Positions 1 to 5,012 of a stretch of 5,012 nt of DNA are shown in pieces. Positions within the stretch are counted from its first letter, which is position 1; each line of letters starts with the position of its first letter. Position numbers and translations under genes: made by a program. Origin of the DNA: Acidobacteriota bacterium (GTDB lineage Bacteria; Acidobacteriota; Vicinamibacteria; Vicinamibacterales; UBA2999); NCBI GenBank assembly GCA_013140955.1, contig JABFRY010000170.1, forward strand, positions 1 to 5,012, written 5' to 3'. The notes below the pieces were generated by a model, which had not been told where the DNA came from, did no database searches, and saw nothing but the letters and a program-made list of their open reading frames with translations.

Positions 1-246
1 GTACGGCACGCCCACCCCGAGGTCGGCAATCGCCGCCAGACCGACCAGCGGCTGCGCCACCTCGAAGGGAAAGAGGCGCCCCTGCAACCACAAGCCGCAC
101 GCGAACATCAGGGTGAGCGCCACCAGGAACACCACGCCCTTCTGCCGGCGGCCCAGCCAGAAGTGCCCCGCGCCAGGCACGGCCCAGGCAGCGGCGCAGA
201 GGAGCAGCGGGTGGACGGGTGACCGCGAGTGTTCGCCTCCAGGCAT
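1..246 (-). CDS. Small membrane protein, DUF6677-like, partial (C-terminus beyond window)
   Basis: Seen: reading the minus strand from ATG at 246 gives 82 uninterrupted codons to the window edge. A short polar N-terminus (about 1-12) is followed by a hydrophobic segment (about 13-30) and the motif PGAGHFWLGRRQKG (residues 24-37). A second hydrophobic helix follows (about 38-55), and a third apolar stretch begins near residue 66. The PGxGH...G...KG pattern recalls TM2-domain-like membrane proteins. From memory it best fits DUF6677, a small uncharacterised family common in Acidobacteriota. No catalytic residues are recognised and no function is claimed. The ATG is the only start codon in frame near the N-terminus, and no Shine-Dalgarno lies upstream of it. 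It is transcribed divergently from the efflux operon, so a shared function is not implied. The protein is likely in the inner membrane. The family assignment needs a profile search. Confidence 0.72.
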   Translation of the reverse strand, partial: MPGGEHSRSPVHPLLLCAAAWAVPGAGHFWLGRRQKGVVFLVALTLMFACGLWLQGRLFPFEVAQPLVGLAAIADLGVGVPY

Positions 247-253
247 TCCGGCT

Positions 254-259
254 AGTGTA
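254..259 (-). promoter_or_regulatory. -10 element candidate (TACACT) for the minus-strand membrane protein gene
   Basis: On the minus strand TACACT fits the TANNNT -10 pattern and is followed by 7 nt (AGCCGGA) and then the ATG. Transcription starting the usual 6-7 nt downstream would begin at or next to the A of the start codon, giving a leaderless message. No -35-like hexamer is seen about 17 nt further upstream, where the sequence is pure GC. The call rests on the hexamer, its exact spacing and the missing ribosome binding site. Confidence 0.4.
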
Positions 260-324
260 GCCCAGCGGGCACGGGCGGGCCGCGTCCCGGCTCCGTGTCC
301 CCGCCTCGGCACCGACAGGGCGAG

Positions 325-343
325 GACAATCTCGCAGATTGTC
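325..343. repeat. Perfect 8-3-8 inverted repeat (possible operator)
   Basis: GACAATCT, centre CGC, AGATTGTC: the arms (325-332 and 336-343) are exact reverse complements. It is a relatively AT-rich word in a GC-rich region. Its size fits a dimeric HTH regulator site. It lacks a following T-run and lies upstream of both divergent genes, so a rho-independent terminator is unlikely. The half-site does not match the dyad near tetR, so if it is an operator it may belong to a different regulator. Confidence 0.45.
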
Positions 344-485
344 GATTCTCCGACACCGGCTTGCGAGATGCCTGTCGCGGCCGGCCGCGGCCGCCTGCCC
401 CCTCGCCGGCGAATTCCTGTGGAGAATGGCGTGCGCCCGGCTGGCGGCCGCCCCCAGCGCCCTGCCACAGGACCCGGCGCGGGAC

Positions 486-513
486 TTGCTGAGTCATCGG
501 TCAACACTATTCG
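486..513 (+). promoter_or_regulatory. Weak promoter candidate for the tetR-adaptor-pump operon
   Basis: TTGCTG at 486-491 resembles a -35, and TATTCG at 508-513 (16-nt spacer) or CACTAT at 505-510 could serve as the -10. Neither pairing is strong. The placement, about 55 nt upstream of the tetR ATG and immediately before the dyad at 513-537, is what makes it plausible. A transcript from here would have a leader of roughly 50 nt. Confidence 0.28.
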
Positions 514-537
514 GTCTCCGAACAGCGTTCGAAGGCC
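513..537. promoter_or_regulatory. Candidate TetR operator (25-bp imperfect palindrome)
   Basis: The core is CGAAC-AGC-GTTCG (519-531), a perfect 5-3-5 dyad. Extending outward to GG (513-514) and CC (536-537) gives 9 of 11 complementary pairs around the same 3-nt centre. It lies 30 bp before the tetR start and overlaps the expected transcription start of the weak promoter just upstream. Bound regulator could therefore block transcription of its own gene and the efflux genes behind it. TetR-family repressors commonly act this way; binding here is inferred. Confidence 0.45.
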
Positions 538-567
538 CGTCTCCAGCACGATTCACCAGCACGCGTC

Positions 568-1275
568 ATGGGTATCAAGGAACGACAGGAACGCGACCGT
601 CAGGCGGTGCGCACGGCCATCCTCGATGCGGCCCGCGATCTCTTCGTGGCGGAGGGGTACCGGAACGTGTCCATGCGGAAGGTCGCCGAGCGGGTCGAGT
701 ACAGCCCGGCCGCGTTGTACGGCTACTTCCCGAACAAGGACGCGATCTTCTTCGCCCTGGCCGAAGAGGGCTTCCGGCTCCTGGCTGCGGCCGAACGCGC
801 CGCTACCACCGCGCAGGCCGACCCCTGCGAGCGGCTTCGCCTGGCCCTGCGCGCCTTCTCCGACTTCGCGCACCGGCACCCCCAATACTTCGAACTGATG
901 TTCCTCGATCGCTCGGTGCCGAGCCTCGACCAGGACCCCCAACGCTTCGCGTTCTTCCGGGACACGACGGCCCGTGCCGAAGCCTGCATCCGCGCCTGTA
1001 TCGAGGACGGCCGCTTCTCGCAGGACCTCGATCCGGCCGCGGCCCTGCGCATCCTGTGGGCCGCCGTCCTGGGCGCCGCCACCGCCGGACTGGGCCGGCG
1101 CCTCTCCCCCGGGGAAGACGTCCGCGCGCTCGCCCGCGACGTGCTCGAAGCGGTGCTCGCCGGGTTCACCACCCCCCTGCGCACCACGTTCATCGTGACT
1201 CCGTGTCCCGTGCACCCGGCCGGGGATGCGGAGGCGCCCTTGCCGGCCGCCGAGGTACCGCACCATGCGTCATGA
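568..1275 (+). CDS. TetR/AcrR-family transcriptional regulator of the efflux operon
   Basis: A 235-residue DNA-binding repressor of the TetR family, probably controlling the adaptor and pump genes behind it. The N-terminal domain is typical: helix 1 at about 13-29 (AILDAARDLFVAEGY) and helix-turn-helix at about 34-54, with SMRKVAERV then SPAALYGYFPNKDAIF, close to the family consensus. The C-terminal ligand domain contains the block HPQYFELMFLDR (about 105-116), reminiscent of TetR_C_33/WHG-type domains. The last 30 or so residues are Pro/Ala-rich and look unstructured; they overlap the adaptor start by 11 bp. The start is fixed: an in-frame TGA lies at 490-492 and no other start codon falls between it and 568. 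There is no clear Shine-Dalgarno. The ligand is unknown, and a drug-like pump substrate is only inferred from the neighbours. Autoregulation through the dyad at 513-537 is likely. Confidence 0.92.
   Translation: MGIKERQERDRQAVRTAILDAARDLFVAEGYRNVSMRKVAERVEYSPAALYGYFPNKDAIFFALAEEGFRLLAAAERAATTAQADPCERLRLALRAFSDFAHRHPQYFELMFLDRSVPSLDQDPQRFAFFRDTTARAEACIRACIEDGRFSQDLDPAAALRILWAAVLGAATAGLGRRLSPGEDVRALARDVLEAVLAGFTTPLRTTFIVTPCPVHPAGDAEAPLPAAEVPHHAS
1252..1255 (+). promoter_or_regulatory. Ribosome binding site deciding the adaptor start
   Basis: GAGG lies 9 nt before the ATG at 1265, inside the 3' end of tetR. It favours 1265 over the in-frame ATG at 1226, whose upstream GGGG abuts the codon and whose extra 13 residues (Arg/Pro-rich) would spoil the signal peptide. 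Confidence 0.5.
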
Positions 1276-2062
1276 CCGTCGCGTCCGCGCGTTGCTCCTC
1301 CTGCTCATCGCCACGGGCGGTGTCGGTACCGCCGGGTGCGGACGGGCTGGCGAGGGCGGTGCGGTTCCCCGTCAGCGGGTCGATGCCGCGGACACCGCCC
1401 TGCGGTCCGCCACCGCCCAGCGGGCACTGGCCGCAGCCAGCCTCGCGCAGGCGGAGGCGAGCCATCGCCGCAGCCGCGAGGTCCGGAGCGATGCGACGAT
1501 CGCGGCGCCGGCCGACGGTGTCGTCGTGGAGCGCAACTACGACGCCGGGAGCCTGGTCGGGCCCGGAGACCGGCCCGTGTTCGTCGTCGCCGATCTGACG
1601 ACCCTGCGGCTCCAGGCGGGAGTGTCCGAACTCGAGGCCGGGCGTCTCCGGGTGGGCATGCCGGCACGGATCACCGTGCAGGCACGGCCCGGCGACACGT
1701 TCGAGGGCCAGGTCACCACCATCGCGCCAGAGGTCGATGCCCGGAACCGCCACTTCGCCGTCGAGGTCAGGACCCGCAACCGCGACGGCGCGCTGCTCTC
1801 TGGCATGTACGGCGTCGCACGGATCCCGCTCGAACGAGCCGACGCCGCCCTCGCCGTGCCGCTCGCCGCCGTGCTCGCCCGGCGCGACGGACAGGTCGTG
1901 CTGCGCCTGCACGACGGCGCCGTGCAGGACGTCCCGGTGACGCTGGGGCTCACCGACGGCACGCGCGTGCAGATCCTCACCGGCCTCACCGCCGGCGACA
2001 TCATCGTGGCCGACGCCCGCGTGGACATCCCGGGCGGTGCCAGCGTCAACCCGGTGTTCTAG
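1265..2062 (+). CDS. RND efflux periplasmic adaptor (MFP/HlyD-type lipoprotein), internally shortened
   Basis: Periplasmic adaptor that would link the RND pump to an outer-membrane channel. From ATG 1265 the protein has 265 residues. A basic start (RHDRRVR) and Leu-rich core are followed by a lipobox-like TAGC with Cys at residue 25, so it is probably a lipoprotein; Thr at -3 is not ideal. Residues 34-77 form an Ala-rich helix (PRQRVDAADTAL...) like the second helix of the adaptor hairpin. Next come the second lipoyl half, IAAPADGVVVERN (79-91), then the beta-barrel (VSELEAGRLRVGMPARITV, about 120-138) and the membrane-proximal domain to the end. Family members usually have 350-400 residues and carry a first lipoyl half and first hairpin helix before this helix. 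Those are absent, and the signal region joins the second helix near residue 33. The gene overlaps tetR by 11 bp and is followed after 27 bp by the pump. Whether it still works is unknown. Confidence 0.88.
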   Translation: MRHDRRVRALLLLLIATGGVGTAGCGRAGEGGAVPRQRVDAADTALRSATAQRALAAASLAQAEASHRRSREVRSDATIAAPADGVVVERNYDAGSLVGPGDRPVFVVADLTTLRLQAGVSELEAGRLRVGMPARITVQARPGDTFEGQVTTIAPEVDARNRHFAVEVRTRNRDGALLSGMYGVARIPLERADAALAVPLAAVLARRDGQVVLRLHDGAVQDVPVTLGLTDGTRVQILTGLTAGDIIVADARVDIPGGASVNPVF

Positions 2063-2076
2063 CGCGGTCTCGCCGC

Positions 2077-2081
2077 AGGGG
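2077..2081 (+). promoter_or_regulatory. Ribosome binding site of the RND pump gene
   Basis: AGGGG ends 8 nt before the ATG at 2090, in the 27-nt gap after the adaptor stop. It supports 2090 as the start, which also gives the standard RND N-terminus (MWISDISIRRPVFATMI). Confidence 0.6.
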
Positions 2082-2089
2082 CTCCCGTC

Positions 2090-5012
2090 ATGTGGATCTC
2101 GGACATCAGCATCCGCCGGCCCGTCTTCGCCACGATGATCATCATGAGCTTCATGGTGCTCGGCGTGGTGTCGATGACACGCATCGGTATCGACCTCTTC
2201 CCGGATGTCAGCTTCCCGTTCGTCAACGTCACGGTGGTGTACCCGGGCGCCTCGCCAGAGGAAGTCGAGACGCTCGTGACACGTCCGATCGAGGACGCCA
2301 TCGCGGGGATCAATGGCGTGAAACGGGTGGAATCCCGCTCCACCGAGTCGTTCTCGCGCGTCGGGCTCGAACTCCGGCTCGAAGTCGATGCGCAGAACGC
2401 CGCCGCCGAGGTGCGCGAGAAAGTGGCGGCGATCCGCAATCGCCTGCCCGCCGGCATCGAGGATCCGACCATCGCGCGCTTCGACGTCTCGGCCCTCCCC
2501 ATCGTCACCTTCGCCGTCGGGTCCAGTCAGCCGTCGAGCGTGACCCGCCGCCAGGTCGAGGACGACCTCAAGCCGCTCCTCGAGCAGATCGACGGGGTCG
2601 CGGCCGTCGACGTGAACGGCGGCGACGTGCGGGAGATTCAGGTAAACCTGGATCCTGGGCGGCTGGACGCGCTGGGCCTTCCCGTCGCCACCGTGGTCCA
2701 GACGCTCGCCGCCGAGAACCTCGACGTCCCCGGGGGGCAGATGACGACCGGGGACCGGACGGTCACCCTCCGCACGCGGGGTGAATTCGAGCGCGTCGAG
2801 GAGATCGGCGAGGTGATCCTCCGGTCTGCCAGCGGTTCCACGGTTCGGGTGCGCGACGTCGGCCGTGTGGTGGACGGGGTCGAGGAGCGCCGCTCCACGA
2901 CACGCCTGGACGGGGCGGACGCGGTGTCGTTCTCGATCCGCAAGCAGTCGGGGGCGAACACGGCGGCGGTGTCGGCGCAGGTCCACGCCGTGCTCGACCG
3001 CGTGTCGCCAGACTTCCCCGCCCTGCAGATCCGGCAGGTCCACGACGATGCGGACTACATCCGCGAGAACGTGGCGCAGGTGCGCGAGCACATCGTCTTC
3101 GGCGGCATCATGGCCGTGCTCGTCATCTTCCTGTTCATGCGCGACTGGCGGTCGACGCTCATCACGGCGCTGGCGCTCCCCACCTCGGTGGTGGCGACGT
3201 TCTTCTTCATGTGGGTCGTGGGCTTCACGTTCAACATGATGACGCTGATGGCCTTGTCGCTCGTCATCGGCATCCTGATCGACGACGCCGTCGTGGTCCG
3301 GGAGAACATCTACCGGCACATGGAGCACGGCGAGGATCCGATGACGGCCGCACGGACGGGCACGTCGGAGATCGGCCTCGCCGTGATGGCCACGACGTTC
3401 ACGATTCTCGCCGTCTTCCTACCGGTCGGCTTCATGACGGGACTCGTCGGTCAGTTCTTCAAGTCGTTCGCGCTGACGATTGCCTTCGCGGTCGCGATGT
3501 CGCTGCTGGTCGCCTTCACTCTCGACCCCATGCTCTCCTCCCGCTTCGTGCGCTTCGTGCCGCCGGAGGAGCGCACGCGCACCCGGATGGGCCGCCTCTT
3601 CACGCGCTGGGGCCAGGCCTACGAGCGGCTCGACCGGCAGTACCACCGCCTGCTGGCCGTGGCCCTCGATCACCCATGGACGACCGTGGCGGTGGCGCTG
3701 GCGGTCTTCCTCGGCAGCCTCGGCACGCTCCGGATCATCGACACCGAATTCGTGCCGATCGAGGATCGGGGCGAGTTCCAGGTCATCGTGGATCTGCCAC
3801 CGGGGACGTCGTTCGACGAGAGCGTCCGGCGCGTAGCGGGCATCGAGCAGGCCATGCGCGACATCCCGGAGGTCCGGCAGGTATTCAGCACGGTCGGCAC
3901 CGACGGTCAGGTCCGATCCTCGCTGCTGCGGATCCGGACCACCCGCAAGCAGGTGCGCACGCGCACGCTGGGCGACATCAAGGCCGACGCGCGCGCGCGC
4001 CTGGCGTCGATGGACTTCGTGGACGCGAAGGTCGCCGACCCGGAGTTCATGCAGGGCACGCCCTACCAGCCGCCCATCACGGTGTACGTGCGCGGCAACG
4101 ACCTGGCCGCCCTGCAGCGGGTGACGGCCGAGATCGAGACCCGCATCCGCCGGATTCCCGGCACGGTGGACATCAGCAGCAACCTGGAGGGGGGGCAGCC
4201 CGAGGTCGTGGCCCAGGTCAGCCGGCGGCTCGCCTCGGACCTCGGCTTCACCGCGGGCGGCGTGGCCGTGCAGCTGCGCGACATGGTGGAGGGCGTGGTC
4301 GCCACCAAGCTCCGCGACGGCGACCGCGAGCACGACGTCCGCGTGCGGCTCGCGCCGGAGTTCCGCAATGACCAGGCCGCCGTGCTGCGGACGCCCCTGC
4401 ACGCGCCCACGGGCTCGGTCGTGCGCGCCGGCGATCTCGTGCGCCTCACACCAGCCGTGGGACCGAGCAACATCGACCGCGAGCAGCGCCGGCGCCAGTC
4501 CCGAATCGGCGTGGATCTGGCACCCGGCTATACCCTCGGCGGCGTCACCGGGGACGTGGAACGGGCCATGGCCGACGTCACGATGCCGGCGGGGTTCGAG
4601 TGGGGCTTCGCCGGGGACGTGGAGTTGATGCAGGAGTCCGCGCAGGCGATGCTGCTCGCGATCGGGCTGGCGGTGGCGTTCATCTACATCGTGCTGGCCT
4701 CGCAGTTCGAGTCGTTCCTCGAGCCGTTCCTCATCATGCTGTCGCTGCCGCTGGCCATCGTGGGCGCCCTGCTCATCCTGCTGGTGACGGGGAACAACCT
4801 CGGCATGCCGGCGATGATCGGGATCGTGATGCTGATGGGCCTGGTCACGAAGAACGCCATCCTGCTGGTCGACTACACCAACCAGCTGCGCGGCGAGGGC
4901 CTGGCCGTCCGGGAGGCGTTGCTGGCCGCGGGGCCGGTGCGCCTGCGGCCCATCATCATGACCACCCTGGCCATGATCCTCGGCATGCTGCCCTCGGCGA
5001 TGAGCCATGGCG
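2090..5012 (+). CDS. RND-family efflux permease (HAE-1 type), 3'-partial
   Basis: Inner-membrane proton-driven exporter of the AcrB/MexB superfamily. The frame is open from 2090 to the window end, with 974 codons visible of an expected 1030-1060. TM1 is about 10-30. Periplasmic loop 1 (about 31-333) includes DLFPDVSFPFVNV and YPGASPEEVE. TM2-TM6 span about 335-486. Loop 2 (about 549-853), starting after TM7 (about 531-548), includes LPPGTSFDES. TM8-TM10 lie at about 854-930, and TM11 starts near 953 and is cut. Proton-relay residues are present: Asp398-Asp399 in TM4 (GILIDDAVVVREN), Lys921 in TM10 (TKNAILLVD) and Arg953 (RLRPIIMTT), matching AcrB Asp407/Asp408, Lys940 and Arg971. The DD motif in that context favours the HAE-1 group over heavy-metal pumps, which typically read DGAV. 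The exact substrate cannot be read from sequence. It probably shares a transcript with tetR and the adaptor. The missing end should hold the rest of TM11 and TM12. Confidence 0.96.
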   Translation, partial: MWISDISIRRPVFATMIIMSFMVLGVVSMTRIGIDLFPDVSFPFVNVTVVYPGASPEEVETLVTRPIEDAIAGINGVKRVESRSTESFSRVGLELRLEVDAQNAAAEVREKVAAIRNRLPAGIEDPTIARFDVSALPIVTFAVGSSQPSSVTRRQVEDDLKPLLEQIDGVAAVDVNGGDVREIQVNLDPGRLDALGLPVATVVQTLAAENLDVPGGQMTTGDRTVTLRTRGEFERVEEIGEVILRSASGSTVRVRDVGRVVDGVEERRSTTRLDGADAVSFSIRKQSGANTAAVSAQVHAVLDRVSPDFPALQIRQVHDDADYIRENVAQVREHIVFGGIMAVLVIFLFMRDWRSTLITALALPTSVVATFFFMWVVGFTFNMMTLMALSLVIGILIDDAVVVRENIYRHMEHGEDPMTAARTGTSEIGLAVMATTFTILAVFLPVGFMTGLVGQFFKSFALTIAFAVAMSLLVAFTLDPMLSSRFVRFVPPEERTRTRMGRLFTRWGQAYERLDRQYHRLLAVALDHPWTTVAVALAVFLGSLGTLRIIDTEFVPIEDRGEFQVIVDLPPGTSFDESVRRVAGIEQAMRDIPEVRQVFSTVGTDGQVRSSLLRIRTTRKQVRTRTLGDIKADARARLASMDFVDAKVADPEFMQGTPYQPPITVYVRGNDLAALQRVTAEIETRIRRIPGTVDISSNLEGGQPEVVAQVSRRLASDLGFTAGGVAVQLRDMVEGVVATKLRDGDREHDVRVRLAPEFRNDQAAVLRTPLHAPTGSVVRAGDLVRLTPAVGPSNIDREQRRRQSRIGVDLAPGYTLGGVTGDVERAMADVTMPAGFEWGFAGDVELMQESAQAMLLAIGLAVAFIYIVLASQFESFLEPFLIMLSLPLAIVGALLILLVTGNNLGMPAMIGIVMLMGLVTKNAILLVDYTNQLRGEGLAVREALLAAGPVRLRPIIMTTLAMILGMLPSAMSHG

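Larger units (their letters stand above)
247..567. other. Divergent intergenic region, no gene seen
   Basis: About 320 bp separate the divergent membrane protein and tetR starts. Open frames crossing it show no recognisable protein and are rich in Arg, Pro and Ala, as expected of random GC-rich sequence. It holds the left-gene -10 candidate, a perfect palindrome at 325-343 and a very GC-rich stretch at 377-410 with nested self-complementary GGCC/GCGGCCGC words. It also has a somewhat AT-richer patch near 486-534 containing the probable tetR promoter and operator. No tRNA or other structured RNA was recognised. Confidence 0.6.

Noticed and set aside
325..343. Perfect palindrome as a rho-independent terminator
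   Set aside because: No T-run follows on either strand, and both adjacent genes point away from it.
377..394. GC-only self-complementary words (GCGGCCGGCCGC, GCGGCCGC) as a specific site
   Set aside because: Such words arise easily in very GC-rich spacer. There is no partner copy or positional logic.
113..898. Plus-strand frame crossing the left gene, spacer and tetR
   Set aside because: It is antisense to the membrane protein and out of frame with tetR, with no recognisable motif.
339..1598. Long plus-strand frame spanning the spacer, tetR and the adaptor start
   Set aside because: It is out of frame with the convincing TetR and adaptor proteins. Its translation is Arg/Pro-rich low-complexity sequence.
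1190..3328. 712-codon open frame on the minus strand opposite the adaptor and pump
   Set aside because: It is antisense to two clearly conserved genes. Its product is dominated by His, Asp, Arg and Gly with no recognisable domain, as expected for the mirror frame of GC-rich coding DNA.
3987..4001. GCGCGCGC run inside the pump gene as a phase-variable tract
   Set aside because: It is short, in frame, and encodes an ordinary Ala-Arg stretch (DARARL) with no sign of slippage.
3419..5008. 529-codon open frame on the minus strand opposite the pump
   Set aside because: Same reason: mirror frame of the RND gene, His/Arg/Asp-rich, no domain or start signal.

Overview
The window is uniformly GC-rich and reads as chromosomal bacterial DNA from a Gram-negative organism. 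It holds a tripartite-type efflux locus (regulator, periplasmic adaptor, inner-membrane RND pump). The best lineage guess is Acidobacteriota, possibly Vicinamibacteria. That guess rests on the minus-strand gene at the left edge, which resembles the small membrane protein family DUF6677 that I associate with that phylum, and on the overall composition. It is an inference, not a demonstrated assignment.

Layout. Positions 1-246 (minus strand) hold the N-terminal 82 codons of a small membrane protein with a PGAGH...GRRQKG motif. Its ATG lies only 7 nt after a -10-like TACACT, so the transcript may be leaderless. Positions 247-567 form a divergent intergenic region of about 320 bp. I see no gene in it, but it carries two notable dyads: a perfect 8-3-8 palindrome at 325-343 and a 25-bp imperfect palindrome at 513-537. 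The second sits just upstream of the regulator gene and is the best candidate for its operator.

Positions 568-1275 (plus) encode a TetR/AcrR-family regulator. Its last 11 bases overlap the next gene, 1265-2062, which encodes a lipoprotein-type RND periplasmic adaptor (membrane fusion protein). After 27 non-coding bases comes 2090-5012, an RND permease of the HAE-1 type. It is open to the window edge, with 974 complete codons visible. The spacing and overlap indicate one tetR-adaptor-pump transcript, probably autorepressed by the TetR protein. No TolC-like outer-membrane channel gene is visible; it could lie downstream or elsewhere.

The most unusual point is the adaptor. At 265 residues it is much shorter than the usual 350-400, and the loss is confined to one block. 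The signal peptide and lipobox run almost directly into what looks like the second helix of the alpha-hairpin. The first half of the lipoyl domain, the first strand of the beta-barrel and the first hairpin helix are absent. This looks like a clean in-frame deletion of about 100 codons, whether natural or an assembly error. I do not see evidence for a wholly new system here; the rest is a recognisable efflux operon.
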